The notes beneath the pieces were generated by a model, which was not told the DNA's origin, ran no database searches, and was given only the letters and a program-made list of their open reading frames with translations. 44,297 nucleotides of DNA from the NCBI GenBank assembly GCA_028874215.1, contig JAPPLF010000103.1, forward strand, positions 1 to 44,297, given 5' to 3'. This document shows, piece after piece, positions 9,721 through 17,301 of the stretch (position 1 is its first letter; each line of letters starts with the position of its first letter). The stretch is from Acidobacteriota bacterium (lineage in GTDB: Bacteria > Acidobacteriota > UBA6911 > RPQK01 > JAJDTT01). A program made the translations under genes and the position numbers.

Positions 9721-9738
9721 GGCCTCCCGCCGGGAGCC
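9721..9738. repeat. Short inverted repeat between two minus-strand genes
   Basis: CTCCC (9724-9728) pairs with GGGAG (9732-9736), and GG/CC extends it with a one-base bulge. It lies between the stop of the second alpha/beta hydrolase (9784) and the PSD1 start (9670), so it may end the upstream transcript. There is no T-run. Confidence 0.3.
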
Positions 9739-9783
9739 GCACTCTGCCGGCTCGATGGAATCGGGGGTGGCGTTCCACGAATC

Positions 9784-11004
9784 TCATCTTTCGTAACCCG
9801 CGAAATCAATCGGTGTCTCGACCAGCCACTTGTGCAGGAACCGCTGCCAGGCCGGATCGATGTGGGGTCCGTTGGCCGAGTGTCCGTCCGGCGTGGGCAC
9901 GTATTCGTATCGTTCCCGGACTCCGAGAAATTCGTAGACTTCCGCCGCCCGGTTGCAGTAACCCTCGTTGTGCAGGTCGGCCATGCGCCCGCCGATGAGC
10001 ATGAAGGCCCGGGGTGCGCACATGGCCATCAGTTCGTGGTGATTGCGCTCGAGTCCGGGCCGACCCACATCGGGGTTCAGCAGGCTCAGGACGGTGCCGC
10101 GCAGGTCGTGTATTGGGTAATCGTGCGTGCGGATGCCTGGGAACCGTTTCAGCCAGTCCAGGTACCAGTGTTTGAACCAGTTGGTCCTGCCGTTGAGGGC
10201 GACTCCCGGATCGAAAGAGACCGTCGCCTTGATCTCGGGGACGAGGGCGGCGGCGTAGATGGCCGCCTTGGCGCTCAGGGAGAATCCCATGAAACCGATC
10301 CGGTCCGCGTCCACCTCCGGCAGGGAACTCAGGTATTCCACCTCCCGAGAGACGTCGTGGACCATCTTGCCCATGGGCAGCCAGTGTCCGAATCGGGAAT
10401 AGAGTGTCTCGTGCACCCCGTTGCGAAAGCTCCGGCCCTCCCGGTACTTCTTGATGAAGGATTGGCTGGTCAGGACCACGAAGCCGCGGCGCGCCAGGTA
10501 GCTGCCCCACCATTGCTCTGGCGCATCGTAGTCGGAACTGGTGGCCGCCCAGGCGATGACGGCCGGAAACGGACCGGATCCCTGGTTCGTGGGCATCAGC
10601 AAGAGGTGGTCCTGGTAGAAATCGACCTCCATGGCAAGTCCCAGGTGGATCCTTGTATAGCCGTCACGCTCCTGGCGACTGTAAACCTGGGTCTTCGTGA
10701 TGTCCCCGAACCAGCGGCGGTCCTCCGGTGCGGGACTCAGCTTGCCCAGAATCCGTGTCCAGACCCGAACCAGCTCGGGTCGCCGGAGCACGTCCCAATC
10801 CTCCGCTGACTCGATCTTCCGTCCGTCTTCAGAAACCAGAGCCGAGGGGATCTCCATCAGGTGCTGCCCTGGTTGCGGGGAGGGCCCTCGAACCCAAGGG
10901 TGGTACGTGAGCCTTCCCAGGTTTCCGGTCTCCCCCGGCGCCAGCGAAGTCAGAATGAATCCCAACAGGCCCGCGAGGACCGATTTCCTAAATTTCCGTC
11001 TCAC
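9784..11004 (-). CDS. Secreted alpha/beta hydrolase (dienelactone-hydrolase/acetylxylan-esterase-like)
   Basis: A 406-residue alpha/beta hydrolase. The frame is open further upstream, but GTG at 11004 is the best start: it follows a GAGGGG ribosome site and begins a proper signal peptide (RRKFRKSVLAGLLGFILTSLAPG). The nucleophile elbow is G-F-S242-L-S, with Ser in place of the usual final Gly. A later LIGGRMADLHNEGY segment and DGHSANGPH near the C-terminus supply the probable acid and His. The overall layout (VHDVSREVEYLSSLPEVDADRIGFMGFS) matches secreted carbohydrate-esterase-like or dienelactone-hydrolase-like proteins. Its neighbourhood of glycan enzymes fits an esterase acting on plant or algal polymers, but this is inference. 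Confidence 0.82.
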   Translation of the reverse strand: MRRKFRKSVLAGLLGFILTSLAPGETGNLGRLTYHPWVRGPSPQPGQHLMEIPSALVSEDGRKIESAEDWDVLRRPELVRVWTRILGKLSPAPEDRRWFGDITKTQVYSRQERDGYTRIHLGLAMEVDFYQDHLLLMPTNQGSGPFPAVIAWAATSSDYDAPEQWWGSYLARRGFVVLTSQSFIKKYREGRSFRNGVHETLYSRFGHWLPMGKMVHDVSREVEYLSSLPEVDADRIGFMGFSLSAKAAIYAAALVPEIKATVSFDPGVALNGRTNWFKHWYLDWLKRFPGIRTHDYPIHDLRGTVLSLLNPDVGRPGLERNHHELMAMCAPRAFMLIGGRMADLHNEGYCNRAAEVYEFLGVRERYEYVPTPDGHSANGPHIDPAWQRFLHKWLVETPIDFAGYER

Positions 11005-11074
11005 TCGGTTCCCCTCACTTGTGCAAAATATGCAGGGGCGCCCCTTGTGAGCGCCCTCGTTCGTCTGTTGAGGA

Positions 11075-11092
11075 GGGACGACTTTCCAGTCG
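11075..11092. repeat. Dispersed hairpin repeat, copy at 11.08 kb
   Basis: CGACT (11079-11083), loop TTCC, AGTCG (11088-11092), preceded by TTGAGGAGGG. It lies 69 bp past the last stop of the RelE-like remnant. The same TTGAGGAGGG string recurs near 24661, and GGAGGGACGACTT recurs near 11998. It belongs to the family described in the findings. Confidence 0.5.
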
Positions 11093-11160
11093 ATTCTTCT
11101 ACCTCTCCTGCCTCTTCCCTGGTTCCTCTTTCCTCGAATTCCCACACTCTCTCACGAGCA

Positions 11161-11427
11161 TCAGCGCTGGATTTTCTTGTACACGTCACGCCGGTGGCCG
11201 ATCGCCACGACGAGGATTTCAATGCGAGATTCGATGAGTCGATAGATGATGCGGTAACGTCCGGTGCGCCAGGCACGCAAGCCCGTCAAGCCAAGGCGTA
11301 GCCGTTTGCCGTGTTACGGGTCCTGACTGAGTTTCTGCAGGGTTTCACGAATACGCTTTCGGACAGTTGGATCGAGTTTCCTGATCGCACGTGCGGCACT
11401 GGCTGCATACTTGATAGTCCATGTCAA
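11161..11427 (-). pseudogene. RelE/ParE-type toxin with an in-frame stop
   Basis: Reading from TTG 11427, the frame gives a full-length 88-residue RelE-family toxin except for a TAA at 11314-11316. Before it is TWTIKYAASAARAIRKLDP..ETLQKLSQDP. After it the same frame continues HGKRLRLGLTGLRAWRTGRY..RIIYRLIES..VVAIGHRRDVYKKIQR and ends at TGA 11161-11163. The start TTG overlaps the stop TGA of the upstream antitoxin-like gene (TTGA), the usual coupling in such operons. The TAA replaces a probable Tyr codon (TAC/TAT; many relatives read DPYxHGKRL). The product, if made, is about 37 residues and should lack the RNA-cleaving residues. Loss of the toxin while its partner survives is a common fate. 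A base-call error is the alternative. Confidence 0.8.
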
Positions 11428-11918
11428 TCCCAGACGTCCTCGTGGCTCATCAGATTGCCCGCTGCTGCTTCCGCCAAGCCCTGTCTGATCGATTTCGTCA
11501 ACTCTTGGTCCGCCAGGATTTCCCAAGGTTCGATGGAACCGAAAACCTTGGCAAGCCACGAACTTCGAGCAAAGAGGTGAGGCTTCTCGTCATATTCCCT
11601 GGACTCGATGCAGTCAACGAACTCCGAACGAGGGAAGGTGACTCTGACCGGGATGGTGGTTTGAACACCACCATCGACAAGCCATTCCAACTCGATGGCT
11701 TCTCCTCGTTCCCGAGTTTTTGCCGCGGTCACGAACAAGACGGATCCAGGTTGCGGTTCATCCACACCACGATTCTCGATGACTTTGTTCAACCACACCT
11801 CGTATGCTTTCCTCCACTTCTCATCCATCAAGAAGAGAGCTTGTCCGAGTGGAATGTCCTCGAAACGCAGGTGCCTCATGATCTCATCGTCTTTCGTTAC
11901 GCGAGCAACCCAGACCAA
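11424..11918 (-). CDS. Antitoxin-like protein, possibly chimeric
   Basis: A 164-residue protein immediately upstream of the RelE-type toxin remnant. Its last 40 residues (SIEPWEILADQ, LTKSIRQGLAEAAAGNL, SHEDVWD) look like the C-terminal tail of RelB/Phd-type antitoxins that wraps the toxin. The first 125 residues do not look like a Phd or ribbon-helix-helix domain. They resemble, from memory, the front part of an uncharacterised family containing a KPHLF..W motif (here DEKPHLFARSSWL). The protein may therefore be a fusion of a foreign N-terminus to an antitoxin tail. The start is uncertain: TTG 11918 is the best visible, without a good ribosome site, and the frame is open back to a TAA about 36 bases upstream with no ATG or GTG. 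Confidence 0.5.
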   Translation of the reverse strand: MVWVARVTKDDEIMRHLRFEDIPLGQALFLMDEKWRKAYEVWLNKVIENRGVDEPQPGSVLFVTAAKTRERGEAIELEWLVDGGVQTTIPVRVTFPRSEFVDCIESREYDEKPHLFARSSWLAKVFGSIEPWEILADQELTKSIRQGLAEAAAGNLMSHEDVWD

Positions 11919-11988
11919 ACTCGCATGGTCATAATTGTACGCTTGTAAGAGTTAACGTTTCTATCCACAAAAAGACGAACCGCTACGA

Positions 11989-12038
11989 GGGGGATTGGAG
12001 GGACGACTTAATAGTCGCCCATTTCGCCAATCTCCCCC
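11989..12038. terminator. Two-tier hairpin after the sulfatase gene
   Basis: An inner stem CGACT (12004-12008)/AGTCG (12013-12017) with loop TAAT sits inside an outer stem, GGGGGATTGG (11989-11998) pairing with CCAATC-T-CCCCC (12027-12038). It begins 24 bp past the sulfatase stop on the minus strand, so it could end that transcript. It shares GGAGGGACGACTT with the copy at 11.08 kb. Together these two copies flank the toxin-antitoxin remnant. Confidence 0.5.
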
Positions 12039-12061
12039 GCCATCCCTCAAGCGTGTTCCAG

Positions 12062-13843
12062 CTACCGACGGTGTTCCCCTGGTTCTTCCCCTTTCTTTCC
12101 TCTTTCCACCTTCCTTCTCCCCCCGCCGGCAAGAATCTCCAGCGCCAGGGAGCGGAACTCCTTCATCCTTCTCGTCCACAACTCCTTCAATCGGCGCACC
12201 TTGCCCGGATGCTCCGAGGCCAGATCGGTGGTTTCGGTGCGGTCGGCTTCCAGGTCGTAGAGTTCCCACGGCCCTTCCGGACCTTCCGAAACCAGCTTCC
12301 AGCGACCGGACCGCACCGCCCGGTTCTTCTCGTGGTACCACCAGAGATGGTCGCGAGCGACTGCGCCATCTTTGGCGAAAACGGGAAGAAGGCTCTTTCC
12401 GGGAAGGGGAGGAGCCGCAACCGGTTCGCCGTTCGAGTTCCGCCAGTCCGATAGTCCGACCATCTCCAGGACAGTGGGGACGAAGTCGATGACATGGCCC
12501 ACATTGTGGCGGAGTTCGTTGCGGGAAGAGATGCCGCGGGGCCAGTGCACGATCATCGGCGTGGCGATGCCGCCCTCGTGGACCCACATCTTGTGGCGCC
12601 GGAAGGGGGTGTTGGCGACGGTCGACCCACCCGGACCCAGGCACAGGAAGGTGCCGGCCGAGCCCGGTTCCGCATCCGGGTCGTGGCCGTCGCTGCGGAC
12701 GATGAGCTCGCAACTGGCGCCGTTGTCCGAGAGGAAGAGGATCAACGTGTCCTCGAAGGCGCCCATGCGGCGAAGTTGATCCAGGACCCGCCCGATCTCC
12801 CGGTCCATGCTGTGGATCATGGCGGCATGGATGGCCATCTTCGCCGCTTGAAACTCGCGCTGCTCCAGGGTCAGCCGGCTCCAGGGAAGCGGCCGGTCCA
12901 CCTCGCCCGGTCCCAGCGCCTCCAGGGTTCCGGGGAATTCCCGGATCGGCCCCACGCCGGGTTCCATTTCGGGCAGCCGGCCGGAGACGATGCCCATTTC
13001 CCGGATCCGCCGCCACCGGTCCAGGCGAATTTCAGCCCAGTCGCGCCGGTACCGGTCGCGGTAGCGGGAGATGTCCCCGGGCAGGGCGTGGAGTGGGAAA
13101 TGGGGTGCGGTGAATGCCAGGTAGTGGAAGAAGGGCCGGCCGCCGAATTCGGCCGCATGTTGCCTGAGGGTCCGGATGGCGTGATCGGCAATGGCGGTGG
13201 TGGCGTAGTAGCCGCTGCCGGGCTCGATGGGCGGCAGTTCCCGATCGTCCTCCCAGTGGACCTGCGGATTGAAGAACCGTCCCTGGTCCCGCAGGTAGTA
13301 GGAGCGATGAAATCCGTTGGCCACGGGCATCCCGTCGATGTGCCACTTGCCCGAGTGGTAGGAGCGGTACCCGAGCGGCCGGAGCATATCGGGAAGCAGG
13401 CGGGCCCAATCCGGACGTTCGCCCCTTCCGCCGGGGACACCGGGCAATTTATCCCGTCCCACCTGCTGGGCATAGTAACCGGTGAGCAGCGCGGCGCGGG
13501 TGGGCCAGCACCTCGCCGTGTTGTAGAACTGGGTGAAGCGGAGGCCGCCTCGGGCCAATCCGTCCAGGTTCGGCGTCTCGATCTCGCCCCCGTAGCACCC
13601 GAGATCGGAAAATCCCAGGTCATCGGCCAGGATGACCATGATGTTGGGACGGTTGGGCTCTGTCAGGACAAGGAACAGTATCGTGCATAAAGCACAAAAT
13701 GGCAGAAAAGCACCAAGCACCAAATTCCAAACGGCATGCGGCCGCCCGGGTACAAAACGCCGGGGGTGTGTCTCGGTGTCACGGGGATTGGATTCAGAGA
13801 ATTCAGATTTCATCCGGGCGTCGACGTGAGGACTCCTCGGCAT
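12062..13843 (-). CDS. Type I sulfatase (arylsulfatase family)
   Basis: A 593-residue sulfatase of the S1 class. The metal-binding front is NIMVILADDLGFSDLGCYGG (D74, D75), and the formylglycine site is C112-W-P-T-R116 within ARCWPTRAALLTG, so it carries the CxPxR core needed for Cys-to-formylglycine conversion. Further family motifs are KWHIDG (the G.WH block), FLSDNGAS and the C-terminal WKLVSEGPEG. A hydrophobic segment at residues 40-60 acts as signal or anchor. ATG at residue 11 is an alternative start. The final 20 residues are basic and low-complexity and lie over a repeat region. The gene faces away from the propeller-protein cluster starting at 13956, which suggests a shared divergent control region and removal of sulfate from a glycan handled by that cluster. 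The substrate cannot be read from sequence. Confidence 0.93.
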   Translation of the reverse strand: MPRSPHVDARMKSEFSESNPRDTETHPRRFVPGRPHAVWNLVLGAFLPFCALCTILFLVLTEPNRPNIMVILADDLGFSDLGCYGGEIETPNLDGLARGGLRFTQFYNTARCWPTRAALLTGYYAQQVGRDKLPGVPGGRGERPDWARLLPDMLRPLGYRSYHSGKWHIDGMPVANGFHRSYYLRDQGRFFNPQVHWEDDRELPPIEPGSGYYATTAIADHAIRTLRQHAAEFGGRPFFHYLAFTAPHFPLHALPGDISRYRDRYRRDWAEIRLDRWRRIREMGIVSGRLPEMEPGVGPIREFPGTLEALGPGEVDRPLPWSRLTLEQREFQAAKMAIHAAMIHSMDREIGRVLDQLRRMGAFEDTLILFLSDNGASCELIVRSDGHDPDAEPGSAGTFLCLGPGGSTVANTPFRRHKMWVHEGGIATPMIVHWPRGISSRNELRHNVGHVIDFVPTVLEMVGLSDWRNSNGEPVAAPPLPGKSLLPVFAKDGAVARDHLWWYHEKNRAVRSGRWKLVSEGPEGPWELYDLEADRTETTDLASEHPGKVRRLKELWTRRMKEFRSLALEILAGGGRRKVERGKKGEEPGEHRR

Positions 13844-13955
13844 TGTCCGATTTCCTCGTGGATGCTTGAATTTGATCGTACGTTACACTGTCGGTACTGA
13901 CAACGACTGCGGCACGGGGTTAGTCCGGATCTGCCCCAATCATTCCAGGTCAACG

Positions 13956-15527
13956 ATGGTTTCACCTATGGAAAACAGACTCGACCGGCGGCGGCGCTGG
14001 ACCAGATCCCGCAGAGACTTCTTGAGAATCTCCTCACTCGGGTTAGGGTCGCTGCCGTTGATTCAACCGGCACGGATTATGGCGTCCGGCGCCCGCCGGT
14101 CGTCTCCGCAAGTGCGCGAGATCGGGTCGCGGCTCGAGCTGTTCGTGGACGACTGGCTGATCGAGACCATGAAGGGGGTGGATCTGAAGCTGCACCGTCC
14201 CGTCCCCCGGGAGGTGGTCCTCGAGTTCGATCGTCCCTGGGAGGGCTCCCTGAGTTACGCCCCGGTCTACATGAAGGAGGGAGACCGCTACCGGCTCTGG
14301 TACCGGGGAGGCGGCGTATGGGACGGGATCCGGGCTGATCGGCGCCCGGAGCCGTGCACCTGCTATGCCGAGAGCCGCGACGGCATCCATTGGGAGAGGC
14401 CGGTCCTGGGGATCCACGAAACCCGGGGCATCCGCGGATTCGAGCCCTCCAGAGACAACAACATCGTGATCCACGGAAGCACCGCCCAGCACGTCTGTGT
14501 CTTCAAGGACAGCAACCCGGCGGCGCCCGAGCACGAACGCTACAAGGCCATCGGCCTCTCGTCCGGGTTCGACCCGCCGGGGACGCTCCGCGGCCTGGTC
14601 TCGCCGGACGGACTTCACTGGACGGTGCTGGACAGGGACCCCATCCTCACCGCCACCGGCGACGACCACTGGCCCCATTTCGACTCCCACAACACAGCCT
14701 TGTGGGATCCCAATCTCGGGCAGTACGTGGCCTACATGCGGGGAATGGACCCGCGGTTCGGAGTCTTCGAGACCTACCCGCCCGGAATCCGCTCCATCCG
14801 GCGCAGCGTTTCTACCGACTTCAGAACCTGGTCCAAGCCGCAGTTCATCGAGTTGGGCGATGCTCCCGTCGAGCATCTCTACATGAACGCTTGCGACCTG
14901 TACTACCGGGCGCCCCACCTCTACCTCATGTTTCCCAAGCGCTTCTTCCCGAAACGCAAGGTCCGCCAAGACTGGACAGCGAGCGGGATTTCCGAGAGCG
15001 TGTTCATGACCAGCCGCGACGGCATCCACTGGGACCGGCGTTTCATGGAGGCGTTCCTGCGCCCCGGGCCCGACCCGGACAACTGGACCGACCGGAACAT
15101 GTACAAGGGGGTCGGCATCGTGCCCACCGGTCCGGCGGAGATGTCCATCTACTACGTCGAGCACTATCGGCACCCCTCGGTCCGGCTGCGGAGGGGGACT
15201 CTCCGCATTGACGGATTCGTGTCGGTGAACGGAGGCTATTCCGGCGGGGAGCTCCTGACGCGGCCCCTTGTTTTCCAGGGCAGGGAGTTGGCCCTGAACT
15301 ACGCCACTTCGGCGGCGGGCAGTCTGCGGGTGGAGGTTCAGGACGGTCAGGGAAAGCCCGTAGACGGCTTTGGGCTGGCCGACTGCGGGGAACTCGTGGG
15401 GGACGAGATCGAACGGGTCGTCGCCTGGCGGCCTGGACGCGATTTGAGTTCGTTGTCGGGGACGCCCGTCCGGCTGCGGTTCGCCGTGAAAGACGCGGAC
15501 CTGTATTCCATTCGGTTCCGGACCTGA
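13956..15527 (+). CDS. Tat-exported five-bladed propeller protein (GH43/GH32-like), paralog 1
   Basis: A 523-residue protein starting at ATG 13956 (AGGT seven bases upstream); ATG 13968 is a close alternative, and the frame is open upstream to 13866. A Tat signal (RSRRDFLRISSLGLGSLPL) precedes a five-bladed beta-propeller of the kind seen in GH32/43/117/130-related proteins. Blade motifs of the type S-x-D-G-x-x-W recur: SRDGIHWERP, SPDGLHWTVL, STDFRTWSKP and SRDGIHWDRR. Conserved acidic candidates for catalysis are VDDW (64-67), ERYKA and VEHLY. The last 110 residues form a beta-rich module ending DADLYSIRF. The same architecture is repeated at 17302 and 20664. It is the first gene of a plus-strand run and is divergent from the sulfatase. 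The enzymatic function is inferred from fold only. Confidence 0.75.
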   Translation: MVSPMENRLDRRRRWTRSRRDFLRISSLGLGSLPLIQPARIMASGARRSSPQVREIGSRLELFVDDWLIETMKGVDLKLHRPVPREVVLEFDRPWEGSLSYAPVYMKEGDRYRLWYRGGGVWDGIRADRRPEPCTCYAESRDGIHWERPVLGIHETRGIRGFEPSRDNNIVIHGSTAQHVCVFKDSNPAAPEHERYKAIGLSSGFDPPGTLRGLVSPDGLHWTVLDRDPILTATGDDHWPHFDSHNTALWDPNLGQYVAYMRGMDPRFGVFETYPPGIRSIRRSVSTDFRTWSKPQFIELGDAPVEHLYMNACDLYYRAPHLYLMFPKRFFPKRKVRQDWTASGISESVFMTSRDGIHWDRRFMEAFLRPGPDPDNWTDRNMYKGVGIVPTGPAEMSIYYVEHYRHPSVRLRRGTLRIDGFVSVNGGYSGGELLTRPLVFQGRELALNYATSAAGSLRVEVQDGQGKPVDGFGLADCGELVGDEIERVVAWRPGRDLSSLSGTPVRLRFAVKDADLYSIRFRT

Positions 15528-15552
15528 CGCCGGCACGGGCTGGGAGGGAAAG

Positions 15553-17292
15553 ATGAGACTGCATCGCTGGTTGACGCTCCTTTTCGGTGTCATGTTCGCA
15601 ACCGTCGCCTGCTCTCCCCAGGGAGGAGGCGAAGGCGGCGGCGCCGAAGGGACGGTCTTCCCCAAGGACCGGAAGCGGCGGATCCTCTACTACGACGCCG
15701 CCTCGCAGGAAACCTGGGGTTACATCGACCAGGGCCGCAAGATCCCATACACGAAGCTGATCGCCGACATCACCGACCATCAGGCCTTCCTCGACGCCCG
15801 CACCAACATGACCTTCGGCACCCAGGTGGACACCTACGTCTTCCACGTCGGCAATGGCGCGGACCCTCCCTACAACACCTCGACGGAGATGCTCTGGCCC
15901 TGTTTCAGTTCCTACGAGGAGGTGCGGGACCTGGTCATCGAAGCCTGCCACGCCCGCGGAATGGAGGTGTGGGCCTCCCTGAGGATGAACGATCTGCACG
16001 CATCCTGGCGGTCCGTCTCCCTCCATGACCTGGACGATCCCTTCAAGATCGAGCATCCGGAGTTCCTGCTGGCCCCTGAAAGCAGTCGGCACCTGGCCTC
16101 CGAACTGACCGAACACATGCTGTGGTCTGGGTTCAACTTCGTCCATCCGGAGGTCCGGCAACACCGGCTGGACTTCATCGAGCGGACCGCCGCCGCCCAT
16201 GATTTCGACGGCTACGAGCTGGACTTCAACCGCATGGGCATCAGTTTCCCGCTGGGACAGGAGCGGCAAAACGCGCACCTGTTGACCGAAATGATGCGCG
16301 AGGCGCGGCAGCGGCTGGATACCGTGGGGGAGCGGCGGGGACGTCCCTACACCCTGGCCGTCCATGTCGTGGACTCCCTGGAACGGTCGCAGGAGCTGGG
16401 CATGGAGGTCGATGTGTGGGTCCGGGAGGGGCTGGTGGACGTGCTGCTTGTGGGCATGGGCCACCTCCCCAGCCGGCTGCGGCTGGACCAGTTCCTGAGT
16501 CTGGGGCGGGCCCACGGGGTTCCCGTCTACGCCACCCTCAACGGCAACTCCTATCGGGCCGGGGCCTGGGAGGGGCTCTACGGTCGGCCGGTGTTTCGGG
16601 AAGGCATGCGGGCCAGCGCCGCCTATTACCACCAGGAGGGTGCGGACGGCATCTATCTGTTCAACTACGCCAACGAGCCGACCCAGGAACTGACCCGGGA
16701 GGAGTTCGTCTCGGCCCTCAGCGAACTGGGGGAGGCCCAGACTCTGGCGGGCAAGAACAAGGTCTATGGCATCCACTCCACGGCCCACACCGGAGGACCC
16801 ATCATCCAGGGGTCCGAGTCGGCCCTCCTGCCCGTGGTCCTGGATCGGGTGGAGACCAAGCTGCCGCTGCTGATGGGACCGGACGCCGACGATGAGAACG
16901 CCCGCTTCCGCATCAGCCTCTGGACGGCCGACAGTCGAGAGGACACCCGCATCTGGGTCCGGCTGAACCACACCCTGCTTGCCGCGCCGACCCGGGAGGA
17001 GCCCTGGTATCACCTGGACGTTCCCGCCAGGATCATGCGCAGCGGCAACAACGAGTTGGGCATCATATCGGACGTTCCGGCGGGAGGACCGTTCCCCGGG
17101 ATCGTGGCTCCACCCGGCGTCAAGCGAAAGGACTGGCTGGGTTGGAAACGGAACGAGGGGACCCTGGTGGACGAGTTCGCGGAGGGTCGATTGGTTCGGG
17201 ACCCGGATACGGCAGGTAGAGACGGACCCGACAAGAGGCGTCCGGTGATCGTGCACCAGATTTTCGTGACCGTGGAATATCCGAATCGGTAG
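15553..17292 (+). CDS. TIM-barrel glycoside-hydrolase-like lipoprotein
   Basis: A 579-residue protein with a lipobox signal (FGVMFATVAC, Cys20), so it is likely anchored in a membrane. Residues 35-390 look like a TIM barrel of the GHL10/family-10-glycosylhydrolase-like superfamily. Strand-end motifs include GMEVWASLRMNDLH, FDGYELDFNR (D219, E222 and D224 as candidate acids) and ADGIYLFNYANEP. Residues beyond 400 form a beta-sandwich-like extension carrying a further region of Asp-rich strands. It starts 25 bp after paralog 1 and 9 bp before paralog 2, so all belong to one transcript. I cannot match it to a named family. Hydrolase activity on a polysaccharide is the likeliest role. Confidence 0.65.
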   Translation: MRLHRWLTLLFGVMFATVACSPQGGGEGGGAEGTVFPKDRKRRILYYDAASQETWGYIDQGRKIPYTKLIADITDHQAFLDARTNMTFGTQVDTYVFHVGNGADPPYNTSTEMLWPCFSSYEEVRDLVIEACHARGMEVWASLRMNDLHASWRSVSLHDLDDPFKIEHPEFLLAPESSRHLASELTEHMLWSGFNFVHPEVRQHRLDFIERTAAAHDFDGYELDFNRMGISFPLGQERQNAHLLTEMMREARQRLDTVGERRGRPYTLAVHVVDSLERSQELGMEVDVWVREGLVDVLLVGMGHLPSRLRLDQFLSLGRAHGVPVYATLNGNSYRAGAWEGLYGRPVFREGMRASAAYYHQEGADGIYLFNYANEPTQELTREEFVSALSELGEAQTLAGKNKVYGIHSTAHTGGPIIQGSESALLPVVLDRVETKLPLLMGPDADDENARFRISLWTADSREDTRIWVRLNHTLLAAPTREEPWYHLDVPARIMRSGNNELGIISDVPAGGPFPGIVAPPGVKRKDWLGWKRNEGTLVDEFAEGRLVRDPDTAGRDGPDKRRPVIVHQIFVTVEYPNR

Positions 17293-17301
17293 GGGGGAAT
17301 C

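Noticed and set aside
11421-11948. Plus-strand open frame of 175 codons across the toxin-antitoxin module
   Set aside because: The minus strand has the antitoxin-like tail and a RelE frame with start/stop coupling; the plus-strand translation has no recognisable motif.
13872-13900. Promoter with TTGATC and TACTGA boxes between the sulfatase and propeller cluster
   Set aside because: Spacing is 17 bp but the -10 box matches the consensus at only two or three positions, so it is not distinguishable from chance.
13866-13955. Upstream extension of propeller paralog 1 to 13866
   Set aside because: The extra 30 residues are unlike a signal peptide, while the Tat motif lies just after ATG 13956, which has an upstream AGGT.
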